A stretch of DNA of 64,000 nt. It comes from Carposina sasakii (Eukaryota > Arthropoda > Insecta > Lepidoptera > Carposinidae). This document shows positions 46,038 through 58,254 of this stretch, in pieces (the first letter of the stretch is position 1; each line of letters opens with the position of its first letter). The stretch is from positions 5,518,001-5,582,000 of the forward strand of contig CP053156.1 in NCBI GenBank assembly GCA_014607495.2, in the 5' to 3' direction. Below the pieces are notes generated by a model. It was not told the origin of the DNA and searched no databases. It saw only the letters and a program-made list of their open reading frames with translations. Made by a program: the position numbers and the translations under genes.

Positions 46038-46512
46038 TACAGAGTGTGTGTGATATCCAGGCAAATACTGGACAAGTACCATTGGTTTGAGTTATACGAC
46101 AGTTTTATTACTAGCAGGAAACGCATTTTTAATTTGATTATCCGCGATATTTGCTTTCTGCGCCAATTGTAACGCGTGATCCTGTGACTAGTTAAATTGG
46201 CTTATTGGTTATTATGGGATACTTTGCTGTTGTTTGAATCACTTCTGACACTCCATTGGGGTTGATTAGTATTTTGAGCTTTTTTTGGGACCAAATTTTT
46301 TTTTAAAATAATCCATTGGTTAATATTTTGTTGTTAAGTTATTATCTAAGGCATACTTAAACGGACTACACAATTTTTTTCTGAAAAAATAAAAAATGAC
46401 GGAAAATTTAGGAATTTTCCTGTGCAAACTTTCAGTGGTTTTCGCCACAGAATTTTATTATAGTCTGAAGTCGCCATATCAATATTTTCATGGCTGTCAC
46501 AAACACCCTATA
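46038..46512. mobile_element. MITE, ACAGGGTG...CACCCTGT long family, older copy
   Basis: CCAGGCAAATACTGGACAAG, TTATTACTAGCAGGAAACGC, AAAATTTAGGAATTTTCCTG and TGTCACAAACACCCTATA. The copy at 56889-57368 has better ends. Confidence 0.65.
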
Positions 46513-47263
46513 TACTACGTTTACAATCGTACATTAGATACAAAAAAAAAACTTTGATATTGCAGATTTTTAAATACACGGTGCAGCTGATATACGAGTA
46601 TTCTAGTTGAAGATCAGCGCGGGTTATTTTAAGAAAAAAAAAAACATCATCCTGCCTGCCCTTGGAACTAACTTATTGACAAACTCGAAAAAGAACTACA
46701 TACTATGTTACTTTGTACTTAATCACACAGATTTGGGTATAGTCACCGAACTTCTGACTTAAACGAGTAAATTAAATGACCAAAAGCACTATAGAAGCTT
46801 TTTAAGTTCTAACCTAAGCAACAAGTACAAATACAGTTTACACATACAAAGTCATGGTTCGTCGTCCTCAGGTCGTAAAATCCGGCAATTTCCATACAGT
46901 AGCTATTTAAATGTTATAAATATGTAATTTGGTGCTAAAAACGTGTTATTATTTATTATTACGTCATTCACAAAATAACCCTGTGAATATAGGGAGATAT
47001 AATGCTATTTTTTGTGAAGGTTTATTAACCTTGTCAGTGGCATCATATATTAATATATTACGCATACTCGTACAAGCTTGTACATCCAATAGCTTTTTAT
47101 ATTTTAATTGCTTTTTACCATACATTTTCACTGAAAAAGCGAAGTAAAGAAGGTAGCTGCAAAGAGGATCCAAAGAACTCAAAGTAGAGAGAAATGGAAG
47201 GGGCTGAAGAAGTTCAAGAGAGAGAGGCTAGAGAAGAAGAATGAAAGCCGTGTGATATGCATG
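46513..47263. other. Non-coding, nothing recognised
   Basis: The stretch 47130-47240 is purine-rich (GAGAGAGAGG, AAGAAGAATGAAAG), but no convincing exon is seen. Confidence 0.35.
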
Positions 47264-47512
47264 TCCTACTAACATTATAAACGCGAAAGTTTGTGAGGAT
47301 GTATGTAAGGATGTAAGCATATAAGGATGTTTGTTGCTCTTTTACGCAAAAACTACTAAATGGATTTTAATGAAACTTCACAATAATATAACTTACCCAT
47401 CAGAATAACACATAGGCTACTTTTTATTTCGGGAAAATATTTTTATCCCGGATAATTTCGACATTTTGTTTTATCTGCAGTCCACGCGGACGAAGTTTCG
47501 GGCGTTCACTAG
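47264..47512 (+). mobile_element. Helitron-like element, 249 bp
   Basis: Starts TCCTACTAACATTATAAACG and CGAAAGTTTGTGAGGATG, and ends CGGGCGTTCACTAG|T after a GGACGAAG...hairpin region. The 5' flanking base is G, not the usual A. Confidence 0.65.
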
Positions 47513-48224
47513 TATGTCATAAATAACAATGAAATAATATTGCGCCGAACTGAAAACTCATAAATAGTAAAAGAGTAGGTAGATGATAATGAGTGAAGTT
47601 TAATTATTATGCAGTGGGTATCGATTTGAATATTTTATCTATACGAATCAGTTTTTAATGAACGAAAATTTCGAATGATTGATGGAACGAATTTCCTGAA
47701 GCGTGCCCTAAAGGATAATATTAAAAATCGCTCAGCAAAATTACTTTGAAGCAAAATTCTGGCAAATTGGTATATGTACATACCTGCTGGTTTGCATAAA
47801 TTATGTAGCGGTACGTTTTTTACTACCACAATAAGCATTTATTTCTTATAAAACTGTTTCATAGACGATTAAGTAGTCTTTCCTAATAAATTGATTTGCA
47901 AAATTTGCTACAGAGTAGGTACCTATGAGTAGGAGTTTGTTCTATAGCTATTAGTGATCTCCTTCGTGATCCTGTAGTACTGCCTACCTCAGTTTAGGAA
48001 CTCATACGTGTGTTAGAGAATATAGGTATGAATCGCACAATTAAATTGAAAAATAAATAAATTTCTAATAACACTAAAGGATGCCATGCTGCCAGCCTTT
48101 TGAGCGCCCTCCTGATAAACGGGAACTATGTAAATATTTTTATTCTTTGGCTAATGTATTTTTTATGATAAACTGAAAGCATCTATTTTTATTACAACTT
48201 ACATACATACAGCTGGCCATCGCA
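47513..48224. other. Non-coding, nothing recognised
   Basis: No supportable gene. 47960-47990 has a short match to the TATG-tailed SINE. Confidence 0.35.
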
Positions 48225-48385
48225 AAATGGGGTAGCAAAAACTGCAGGATCGTGGAGAAAACCCTACTTTCACGCTAATAATAGCAGGCCAGGTGTATAA
48301 GATGAGTACCAAATTGCTAGCTCATCGCTTAAAAGACGCTTCTGAGTTCCTCTTACGATGCGCAAAGGAAGGAGATGCAGATGAT
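48225..48385 (-). repeat. TATG-tailed SINE-like repeat, reversed
   Basis: GCTAGCTCATCGCTTAAAAG, CTTCTGAGTTCCTCTTACGA and GAAGGAGATGCAGATGATGA are reverse matches to the copy at 7876. Confidence 0.6.
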
Positions 48386-48682
48386 GAATTCCAACAAAGC
48401 CTCGCATGCTAATGCAAATGTACAGGACTTTAACAAAAACTAAATGGAAACTAATTAAAGTATTTCTTTGATTTAATCGTTTCCAAATCATTATGTAATG
48501 CATCATAGAAAGCCAAGTTGCCACAAAACAATGCTTTTCCCTTTAAGAAATATTAATTTGGTTAATGTGCGTGACACACGCACGCTTAGCGCTGGCTAAT
48601 CAATGCGGTCGTGTAAATACCGCTTTATACTCGTATATATATATTGTTATGATATTACCTATGTAGAAAAAATTATAAATAA

Positions 48683-49477
48683 CTAGTGGACGCCCGCGAC
48701 TCCGTCCGCGTGGACTACAGAAAAAATAAAAAGTAGCCTATATGTTAAGTGTAAAAAGTAGCCTATATGTTATCGCGGTTGTCGTAAAAAATTAATTCAC
48801 GTTTGTCCCCTTCCCGTGGGAATTTCGGGAAATCCGTTCCCAGTGCTTCCTCGGGGTCCCAAATAAACATATATGCTCAACTTCAGATTCACATGTTTAA
48901 CCGTTTTCGTAAAAAATAAATAATTCCCGTTGGTCTCCTTCCCGTGGGAATTTCGGGAAATCCGTTCTAGTGTTTCCTCGCAGTCCCTAATGAACATATA
49001 TGCCCAATTTCAGCTTCATATGTATAGCGGTTTTCGTAAAAACTATGAATTCCCGTTTGTCCCCTTCCCGTGGGAATTTCGGGAAATCCGTTTTTAGTCT
49101 CCCTCGCTGTCCCCAATGAACATATATGCCCGATTTCAGCTTCATATGTATAGCGGTTTTCGTAAAAACTATGAATTCCCGTTTGTCCCCTTCCCGTGGG
49201 AATTTCGGGAAATCCGTTTTTAGTCCTCCCTCGCTGTCCCCAATGAACATATATGCCCGATTTCAGCTTCATATGTATAGCGGTTTTCGTAAAAAATATA
49301 GAATTCCCGTTGGTCGCCTTCCCGTGGGAATATCGGGAAATTCTTATAGCCTATGTTCATCCAGGTCCAATAAGGATTCTAACGGTGAAAGAATTTTTGA
49401 AATCGGTCCAGTAGTTTTTGAGCCTATTCATTACAACCAAACAAACAAAGTTTTCCTCTTTATAATATTAGTGTAGA
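48683..49477 (-). mobile_element. Complete non-autonomous Helitron with internal minisatellite
   Basis: On the minus strand the element begins A|TCTACACTAATATTATAAAG with AGGAAAACTTTG, and ends GCGGGCGTCCACTAG|T. Both borders fit A^T insertion and a GGACG...CGTCC hairpin precedes the end. Most of the 795 bp is a five-unit tandem array. No helicase is present. The head is that of the Lep1-type Helitron-like family described in Lepidoptera; that name is from memory. Confidence 0.8.
48775..49345. repeat. Minisatellite, five units of 126-128 bp
   Basis: The marker CCCGTGGGAATTTCGGGAAA (TATCGGG in the last unit) starts at 48813, 48941, 49067, 49193 and 49321, so periods are 128, 126, 126 and 128. 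Units 3 and 4 are nearly identical; the outer units are more diverged. The array creates long open frames on the minus strand that are not genes. Confidence 0.95.
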
Positions 49478-51404
49478 TAAAAAAGCCAAGTACCCTACTA
49501 GAGCTATGTTCTCCTAGGATAGTGGAATATAAACAAGCCCTCTCTTTTTCTTTCAGCTTGAAAATTAGAAGGTGTGTACTTGGAATAGTCGACGGCTACA
49601 AGTTTTTTTTTCTTATAAATACTAACAGACAGACCTAATATTTCTCGTCTCATATCTAGTAACATAATAAATGTGATTGTTGTGTGAGAGGGCGTATGGT
49701 TATTGGTTACTCTTTCACGATAAAATTGCTGAATCGATTTTGATGAAACTTGCCGGTTACGCATAACCATCACAATAACACAGGCTATAAAGATAACGCA
49801 AACGAAGTCGCACATATTTGTTAGTTAATAATATAAACGTGGAGTAATTATAGTTCATTTCTAAGTAATCTATTGCTCGATGCCAAAAATTCTCACATAT
49901 CACATGTTGCAATAAAAGCAAAGGTTTATTTTAGCTTAAAATGTCGGACTAAAAGCCTCTATTGGAAACTCGACTGCGCTTCCTAATACTTATAAAGTCC
50001 TCTGATATTGGCGCTAGTTTCTAAATAACATGAACACTGTTTTATTGAGCTTGTTTAGTTCCATTAAAATCCGCGGGCCTTCGTTAATGAAACGGACTGT
50101 AGACAAGTGCAGAAGCAGCATTTATTTTAGTTGCTTCGGGATTTCATTCCAACGCAAATAAATCTCCTGGCTCGAGCCGACGAGATTAATAATACCAAAT
50201 CAAAGTTGGTTCTGTGTTAGAATTTATAGAAGTATAATAAATATGTTATGGATTAGTATATTATTTAATATCATGAACGTATAAAGAACAACGGACGTAA
50301 TGCTGTCACTGCACAGATTGAAGGACCGAAATGGCGACGCGTTGGCCATATGTGCGTATTTTCCAGTAGGCGCCGAGCTTACTATGGTTTGTATGTGTCT
50401 GTGTGTGAATAACACGTCAATACACATCCCTACTCCATGGAATATCGTTGCCGAGCTTACTATGAATACTTCACTCTGTGTAGTCACAACACTCTGTCCG
50501 TTATTCTTTATACGTTCATGTTTAATATATAAAGTATTATAAAAACATTTTGCTCTTACAAGAATAAAATAGTGTAGTGTGAAAAAAAATAAATGGCGAT
50601 GATAGCTAAATGGTTAATATCTTGTATTTACTATTGGGTAAAAACGTGCCTCCATCAGTCTTTAGGTATAGGCTCCATCCCAGTCACCGACCTGGTACAA
50701 CCGAATTTATTACATGTGAGGATTCTAATATACCTACTATAATTGTCACTTATTTATATCATGGTCACCCGAGGGTTGGCGTGAGGTGAGCAGCCGCAAC
50801 AAACACCAAATCCATGACAATATGAGTTTTGTAAGATACAGAAATATTGAGTCATTATTAATGGCATAAGAGCAGAAAGATGGTGATAATAAAACCCAAA
50901 TTCTGACATAGAAAACGCTATATTGTAGGAAAAGTAAATAATAATCAATTAAGATATCCAAATTTTGTGCACAGATTATTTTTGAAATATTACCATAACA
51001 TTTCGCTTACAATACACTCTATTATTATAAACATTATCATACATAAAGCAACATTTCATATGTCTGTTCCATTACCTTACAAGTAAACTCCATCATGGTT
51101 CCGATGTCACAAATTAATAACGTCAAGTCATTGACACAGTACATCGATATAATAACAGCGACTAGTAGGCGAGAGGTACTCGTATAGTGGAACTGTCGTG
51201 GCCATATCCAAATAGCCAACATCTTCCAGTAAGCCAAGCAAATAAAGAAAAAAAATTAACAATTAATAAAGGATAACTAAATGTGCAATAAAACTTATTC
51301 TAAAAAAACTAACTCTTCATTGAAAAAAAGGAGAGAAACAAATGATAGCATAGTCAAAGAATTGACAATGATGTAGTGATCCTTGTCACTGATCTTTAAC
51401 AACT
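49478..51404. other. Non-coding, nothing recognised
   Basis: 50690-50960 shares blocks with 38985-39180 (for example TAATTGTCACTTA and GTTGGCGT). 49600-49790 resembles Helitron/LINE debris. No gene seen. Confidence 0.35.
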
Positions 51405-51573
51405 GAGGGCTTAGTGCGAGTTTAACTTCGAACTCGATTGCGTAATTCGACCAATCACGGCGTGCCGTTATTCTCACTTTAGTTACAACACGTCATCATG
51501 GCATAATGTGATTGGTTGGCTGTTTTACGTTAACGCGAACGAGTTTCACTTCGAAAACTCGCACTACGCCCTC
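51405..51573. mobile_element. Foldback MITE, GAGGGCTTAGTGCGAG family
   Basis: GAGGGCTTAGTGCGAGTTT and ACTTCGAACTCG at the left face CGAGTTTCACTTCGAAAACT and CGCACTACGCCCTC at the right. An inner CCAATCACG/TGATTGG pair supports one hairpin. Confidence 0.75.
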
Positions 51574-51584
51574 TGACCACGCCA

Positions 51585-52727
51585 TGCTAAGCGTGGCTGT
51601 AACATCTCCTTTGTGATACTGCAGATCTGGCTACTAATATTCTAGAATACCACCGTGTGAAGGTGTTGTTGTATGTACCAACATTAGATAATAGGCTTTT
51701 ATTTAAATAGCTAAAAAGAAAGTTAATGATAGTGTACTTTTTTCACTCTCCTCCGTCTGGGCAATTTACTTAAAAGGGATGTAGAGTCAGTAAGTTTTAC
51801 AAATCGTCTTACTAAGCTTGGCTCATGAGCTCATCACATCGCTTACAGGGTGTTGGTGCGAGAGGCAAATTGGCAATGAATTCTGATTTCCTTTTCCAAT
51901 TCAATGAAACCACAACATGCGCCTCTAAAATTTTTTATTTACAAGATTCAGCACTGAACAGTGACGTACTATGTAATATATTGCTTTGTTTATTAGTAAT
52001 ATAAGATCATAGGAGACTCCATAGAGCCCTGGACTTTTGGTAGACATTGGACCTAGGTTAGGATTTAGAGACTCCTTTTTTGAAAGTTTTATATCACCGA
52101 GCGCACAATATCCATCTATCATGTGCAAAGACTATTAAGTGTACTCGTAGAACTGAATAAATGGATTATACTCGTAGAGGTATAAATGACACTGACATAA
52201 CATACTTTAATTTTGTGCACTATTTCACACTTCAATGTTCATACTCATAGTTACGTTGTCACTAAAGCCCTGAATAAAAACGAACGTGCTCCTCCATTGT
52301 ACTTCCCGCATTCGTACGTACAGTACAATGCCGCGTAATGTACAAAAACGTATTGTGTGCAAGTTTGTTAGTGTTCGTTCATACGTAATGAAAGTACCTA
52401 AAATTGTCAATGATTTAAATCATATTGTTATCCTGTCGGGAAGAGAGAAACCTTTTGCTCTGCAATAGGGTTGTGGATTATAAAATAAAATGTGTCATCA
52501 GTCATCACTCATCTTGCACTAAATGCCCATCCACTTATAAATGTATCTCCACAGCCTACTTATATTAAATGCTTAACCTAATTAACCTCTAATAAATTCG
52601 ATTGCACAGGCAAATGACCTGGTAAAAGACCGCAATTAATCATCATTTTCATCAGCCCCATTTATCCCACTGCTTTTCCAAAGCATGCCATTCGCTACAA
52701 TCGCTCCCAGTCCTTTTTATCATGCCC
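51585..52727. other. Non-coding, with a short SINE fragment
   Basis: 51585-51645 matches the 3' part of the TATG-tailed SINE. No gene in the rest. Confidence 0.4.
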
Positions 52728-52900
52728 ATAATGATGCGGGGTTTCACTAGCTGCTCTTTCTTAAGTGCATGTCGTAAGAGTTGACTAAGGAACTCAGGAG
52801 TGTTCTTTTAGGCGATGTGCTATCAAAGTTATCATGCAAAACTTAGAATATCCTTCGAAACCCTGCAGATATGGCTACCCCGGTTTGGGGAAACAGATGT
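52728..52900 (+). repeat. TATG-tailed SINE-like repeat, degraded
   Basis: GGGGTTTCACTAGCTGC, GCATGTCGTAAGAGTTGACT, AAGGAACTCAGGAGTGTTCT and CCCTGCAGATATGGCTACCC. Confidence 0.55.
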
Positions 52901-54939
52901 TTGTAGGCATATACCTATATGTTATGTATAAGAAGGTAAGTTCTATATCAATATTAATGTTCCATATAACGTCACATAAAATCCACTGTTTGTCAGCCAA
53001 CTTTTGTATGTACCTATAGCAATATTTTCCTTGAGAGCTTAAAGGTCTCTGATAGCAAATTCACATTACATATTTTAAATTTAAATACTAGGCTTATAAT
53101 AAAAAGCTACGCACTTGCGTGTGAGCCAAGCTACAAGACCATTAAGTGGCAATCAAAGTCACCTTGAAATTGGACAATTCCCACCTCAGCTTATTACACA
53201 TTTCAATAGTACATGAGACTGCATTTCTTTCAATCCACCATAATTTCTAGGATGCCACATAAATCGTGTACGCGTTATGCCAATGGCATAAGGTGGTGTT
53301 TTGTTTGAGTTTGGCGCATGCGTGGTTTTGTTACCGCAGTGCGCGGCGCCTAGTAGACTAGTAGAAGCGTGCTGTTTGCCCATTATAAAAAAATGTGGCG
53401 AAAGTTTTGATCACATTATATAGGTAATGATGACATATCTTTTTAGTAGTCAAATCACTTTAAAATACTCTTATAGGGGTCATTAACTGATTAATATTAA
53501 GATTTTGCCCTGAGGCTGATGAAGAAAATAGGCTACATTCTGTAGTCGACGCAGTAGTGTAGTTTTTTTTATACAAATTCGAATTCAAATAAAATCTAAC
53601 AATTTATGGGTAATATAAGTTAGTACTTAGCATACTGTATTATTGACAGTCTGTGTACGGATATGTTGGAATAATATCACAGCCTATCATTGCATGTCGT
53701 TCAGAGGGTGACGAGGTGACGCTGGAAGCAATCCAGTGTCACCTCATCCTAATCATGAAACGAGTAGTCGTTTTTATTTAGTTAGGCCAAAAAAGTTGGC
53801 GAACTAGGTATCTTTATTTGGTAACTTGCAAATAGGTAACGCAGATATAAAAATGCAATTTAATAGCTACTATTAAATTAATCTAGTTTTATCTTGTGTT
53901 TTTATTACTTTTTTTTTTCAAAAAATGTTAAAAAGAGTACCTATAATGTTAACTTTTTGGGCTCTAATTAAAATATGTAACAAGAATGCAACAGATGTGA
54001 AAAAATCACATCAAAGAAATTACAATGAGGAATGATTTTATATTAAAGCGACTATAAAACCAGCCTTTGAACTACCAATCTCATCAGATATTAGTGACAG
54101 ATTTTTGTGAAAAACTTGGATTAGGAATCAGTGTAGTGCAAAAAGTTACATTACGTGTACATAATGTAACAAACCAAACTTAAACCAAAACTTATCTGTA
54201 TAAGAAAATCAGCTATCCAAAAAAGACGAAACAATAACCTACAGAGTACAGAGATATGCATTAGTAGCAACCATTTTAGAAAAATACCGGGAAAATAGCT
54301 TGAGATTCACCATCACCATGAAGTATATCAAATAGAGAAAATTGAAAGACAAAACCTTGCAGGTCCTGCAAACAATACATTACTCCTAAGTCTAGTAGGA
54401 AACTACATTGTTGGCAGTTTAACCTAATTCTGTATCTGATTTCTACATAGAATAATCATTGAAATCCTCGTATTTTTAGGTTTCACAAAAGGAAAGTAAA
54501 TATGAAGAGAAATACCGGTGACGTTGAGCATACAAATTTCACTGATCTTCGCTGTTAAATTTTCTGATTTAAAAAATGATAATGCTACAGGTATCTAAAA
54601 AAGTTTTATAAGTACTACTTTTTGTCATTGCGGTACATAAGATAAGTTTTAAGAAAAACAAAGTTAATTTTACAGGCTCTTCAAAAAGAAAATAATCACC
54701 GAAAATTAATAGGTTTAGGTATGTCACAAACAGAAATATTACCTAATTACTTTGATTAAACTTGCAAATCATTATTCCAAAATATAAGTTTAATCATTTT
54801 TATATGTACTCCATTCTTATCTACTTTTAATTAATCACTATTGTTCGCAAATCAATTTGGAATATCGGAGCTGGGAAATCAACGTTAGAACGTTTTAATT
54901 TAACTGCTGGACATAGTCCAGATTAAGAGCAAAATTTTT
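52901..54939. other. Non-coding, nothing recognised
   Basis: 2 kb of AT-rich DNA. No supportable gene or known repeat. Confidence 0.35.
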
Positions 54940-54959
54940 TGATCAGTAGTAAAGCTTAC

Positions 54960-55022
54960 TGTGCCCTTGGTGCTCTGCCTACCCCGTAAGGGATAAAGGC
55001 GTGATTATATGTATGTATATGT
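54960..55022 (+). repeat. ATGT-tailed SINE/LINE 3' fragment
   Basis: TGCCCTTGGTGCTCTGCCTA, CCCCGTAAGGGATAAAGGCG and TGATTATATGTATG. Confidence 0.65.
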
Positions 55023-55094
55023 AAAGCTTGCTGTTAGTCAAAAACGTCACTCAATCAATAGTATTTTTGACGTATTAATTAACTTATATTAATA

Positions 55095-55290
55095 TCCTGT
55101 GCTGATGCTCTAGTGAAGCCCCTTCTCTAGATTACATCAGTTGCATCTCCTTCCATGCATGTAAGAGTCGGCTGAGGAACTCGGGCATTCTCTCAGGTTA
55201 TTAGGCTAACAAGTTTTCACTGATCATGTACCCCCGCTATATTCATCATGATCTTATAGGATCTCTTTTATGATCCTGCAGTTCTGGCAT
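55095..55290 (+). repeat. TATG-tailed SINE-like repeat
   Basis: CATCAGTTGCATCTCCTTCC, GTAAGAGTCGGCTGAGGAAC, TCGGGCATTCTCTCAGG and ATGATCCTGCAGTTCTGGC. Confidence 0.6.
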
Positions 55291-55340
55291 ACAGCCGTAT
55301 CTACCTACCTAGTACCTATGCTTAAGTACTGATCAAACAA

Positions 55341-55966
55341 TTTGCCCTGTGTAAAAATAGCCAAAATCAATCGGGGAAACTATGTCGTACTCGTATGCAG
55401 CAGCACAGATCATTCTAATAGAGGAATAGATTCTGCTATCGACAATTTGACAAGCACACGAGAGTGGACACGAATTGAGCGGAAAATCGTTGGCTTTTAG
55501 TTAAACTATTGTACAAGTTGCCAATGCATGGTTTTCCTCGTTAATATGCCTACATATAAGGTTGCCAACCGTCCTATTTTCCTAGGACATACCTGCTTTT
55601 TAGGGTGTCCTGGGCTGTCCTGGGCTGTCCTGGATAGTTTTTAAGCATCGTCCTGAGTTTTAGAGCCCTGACACATTCGCTATCAGCAGATTTTCTAAGG
55701 GTGCTGACATCAGATCAACGCTTATTGCGACAACGCAAATAATTGTCAGCGGCACCTCTAGAAAGCCTAAAAGACGCAAATACGTAGTCGCCGGCACTGA
55801 ATGCGTTAAAGACATGTTTTGAAATTCGCACGCCACTAACTCTCTTCAATCGTATTGTCACTGGGCCTGCACATGTATAGTCCTGGCTTTTAATCGAAAT
55901 GTCCTGGTATTTCTTCTTCAAATCCTGATTTTCAAAGTATTGAGATGGCAACCCTACCTACATACA
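55341..55966. other. Non-coding, nothing recognised
   Basis: 55560-55960 has inverted CCTAGGACATACCTG/ CAGGAC-like patches around GTCCTGGGCTGTCCTGGGCT, a short tandem repeat. It starts AAGGTTGCCAACC and ends GATGGCAACCCT, so it may be another MITE. Confidence 0.4.
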
Positions 55967-56342
55967 TACAGGGTGATTTTTGGTCGTCAACGTTCCCGAA
56001 AACTACGGAATCTCCTCATCATCACGATCATTTTTCTCCATGGAAGCATACCTGGGAAGTGTCTGGTTTCCAAAATATTAGGGTCCAAAGTTGAGTAAAT
56101 AGACTGCGTTTTTCTGCATAAATGCACAGACGTGCGTAGCAGGAGTTTTTCACGAAAAATAATTAATATCTGTATAAAAAAAAACTAACATAAACACTAG
56201 ACACTATAAATTTCGCACGATCAAGGAATTTTAAAATTAAAAAAAAAAAAAAACCCAGCATTTTTTTGGCATAAACTTACTTTATTTCATGTATAGAATA
56301 CGTACCCTTCGTTAAAGGTGGCCACAAAAAAACATCCTGTAT
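55967..56342. mobile_element. MITE, TACAGGATG family, complete
   Basis: TACAGGGTGATTTTTGGTCG start and AAAAACATCCTGTA end, with the internal blocks of 45222-45592. Confidence 0.8.
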
Positions 56343-56484
56343 ATATACACATACGGCTGTTTTCACGAATTGGATAGCTAGAACTACAAGATCATTAACA
56401 GGATCCCACAGCCACGTTTAGAATAGCGGGGGTGGATGTAACTGACCAGTGATAAGTTATTAATATCGAGATAAGGATATCTAT

Positions 56485-56676
56485 ATCTACAATACATATA
56501 ATACATACATATAATCACGCCTCCATCCCCCACGGGGTAGGCAGAGCACCAAGTGCCGATGAAACGACATGGTGCCACTTCTGACCAATTTTGAGGGTAT
56601 AGTTGTTGTACAAGATGTACAAGTTCGGTTAGTAGTGACAGGTGGTCAGCCCATCGCCTACAAAACACCAAGACCC
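56485..56676 (-). repeat. ATGT-tailed SINE/LINE repeat
   Basis: ATACATATAATCACGCCTCC, CCCACGGGGTAGGCAGAGCA, CTTCTGACCAATTTTGAGGG, to CTACAAAACACCAAGACCCT, where a Helitron interrupts it. Confidence 0.65.
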
Positions 56677-57491
56677 TCTATATATATAATAAAAATGTAA
56701 CAGATCGCTGTCTGTACATGGAACATAAATGAGAAAAAATATTATAGGAGACCTTTATCAACGCAATAGTACCCAAATGAATGATTTTTGGAATTTTTGT
56801 CTGTTTGTCGGTTTTTCTGTTTGTCTGTGTGTTTGTGCACGCTAATCTCAGAAACGGCTGAACCGATTTCGATGCAGTTTTCAGGAATAAACAGGGTGTA
56901 GGTGACAGCCAGGCAAATACTGAAATTCTGAACAAGTACCATTCTGCTGAGTTATAAGACAGTGTTATTACTCGCAGGAAATGTATTTTTGATATGATTT
57001 TCAGTAATCTTTGCTCTCCGCGCTAATTTTATCGGGCGATTCTGTGACTAATTAAATGGGCGTATTAGTTATTGTGTGACCCATTTCTGTTTTTTGGATC
57101 AATTGTGACTCTCCATTAGAGTTGATCAGTTTTTTGAATAATTTTGAGGGCTACTTTTTTAGAAAATCATCTTTTGGTTAAAATTTTATTTTATGTCATT
57201 ATTTAAGGCCTAATTAATCGATCTAAACAATTTTTTTCCTGAAAATATGAAAAAAAAAATCGGAAAATTTCAGAATTTTCCTGCGAAAATTTTCAGTGAT
57301 TTCCGCCTCAGAATCATGGTCTGAAGTCATGGTTTCATTATTTGCGTGGCTTCCACAAACACCCTGTATTGTGATAGGTCCCACTTAACATATAGGCTAC
57401 TTTTTATTCCGGGGAAATGTTTTTATCCCGGATAATTTCGACTATTTTTTTTTCTGTAGTCCACGCGGACGAAGTCACGGGCATCCACTAG
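56677..57491 (+). mobile_element. Helitron-like element carrying a nested MITE
   Basis: Starts TCTATATATATAATAAAAAT and GTAACAGATCGCTGTCTGTA, and ends ACGGGCATCCACTAG|T. It is the same family as 26227 and 37869, but is split at GTTTTCAGGAATA|TTGTGATAGG by the MITE at 56889-57368. Confidence 0.7.
56889..57368. mobile_element. MITE, ACAGGGTG...CACCCTGT long family, nested
   Basis: ACAGGGTGTAGGTGACAGCC start and GGCTTCCACAAACACCCTGT end. TA stands at each junction, where uninterrupted Helitron copies read GGAATATATTGTGACAGG. This fits a TA target duplication. Confidence 0.8.
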
Positions 57492-57534
57492 TAATGAATA
57501 TGTATGTGTATATTTGGGTATACCTGTGGTGATA

Positions 57535-57710
57535 CGAGGCATCACTACAATGCATCAGCTGCATCGTCCATGCATGTTGTAAGAGTCGACTGAGGATCTT
57601 GGGAATTCTCTCAAGCGATAAGCAGCTAGTCATTGATCATTAATATTTGTCACCGTGACTGTGATATCTCCCTTATGAACCTGCTATATTATGTATATAT
57701 ATTATGTATG
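57535..57710 (+). repeat. TATG-tailed SINE-like repeat
   Basis: GGCATCACTACAATGCATCA, GCTGCATCGTCCATGCATG, AAGAGTCGACTGAGGATCTT and a TATGTATATATTATGTATG tail. Confidence 0.55.
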
Positions 57711-57747
57711 TGTGTTGAGTCATATTATTGCTAAATTTGAATACTAA

Positions 57748-58254
57748 TGTTACGTACTGGGTACGGGTGATTCGGAGCTGCCGATTAAAAGGTAGGCGTA
57801 GGTGTTAGAACTCTATATTGGGTGGAGGAGGTTATAAAATTCCAGCACTAATCACTAAACACACATTAACTCTAAACAGCATTAAACTAACACTTCCTTC
57901 ACTATCGCTGGTTTATCGCTAGTTTCTCTTCCTTTATCGCTTGTTTAGCTTCCAAATCTTATTCAAAGACTCAACTAAGACACAATTAAGACTGACTCCG
58001 TCGGCCGAGATTCGCCGTATTTATACGGTTCGACGTTCGGTCCCGAACATTCGGGAATATACCCGAGCGACCCATCTACAAAAACCCCGTAGGTGTTATC
58101 CGGGCAAGCCTGGAACGTTCTCGGGCGTTCATTCAACAACACATAAATTAAACACGCCGAGACTACAACAGAACATGCTAGTAAACGATATCGCGTTCTA
58201 CTCTGCTACTAGCGACATCTAGTGAGCCAATGGGTAAACTCCCCGGTCGTAACA
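57748..58254 (-). repeat. 3' LTR of the gag-only element
   Basis: 507 bp, matching 59433-59939 base for base as far as I can read. It also supplies the last codons and stop (58178) of the internal ORF. Confidence 0.92.

Larger units (their letters stand above)
54940..55340. mobile_element. GTTTGATCAGTAG-family MITE broken by two SINEs
   Basis: TTTTGATCAGTAGTAAAGCT at the left and AAGTACTGATCAAAC at the right form the ends. An ATGT-tailed fragment (54960-55022) and a TATG-tailed SINE (55095-55290) lie inside. Confidence 0.5.

Noticed and set aside
48967..49272. Minus-strand ORFs of 87-101 residues with repeated KFPREGDKR-type units
   Set aside because: They are by-products of the 126 bp minisatellite (126 is divisible by 3) in a Helitron.
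48775..49345. A CRISPR-like array
   Set aside because: Units are about 127 bp of contiguous tandem repeat with no short repeat-spacer structure, in a eukaryotic Helitron.
57941..58222. 93-residue ORF, present twice (also at 59626-59907)
   Set aside because: It lies entirely within the LTRs on the antisense strand; identity of the two copies reflects LTR identity, not selection.
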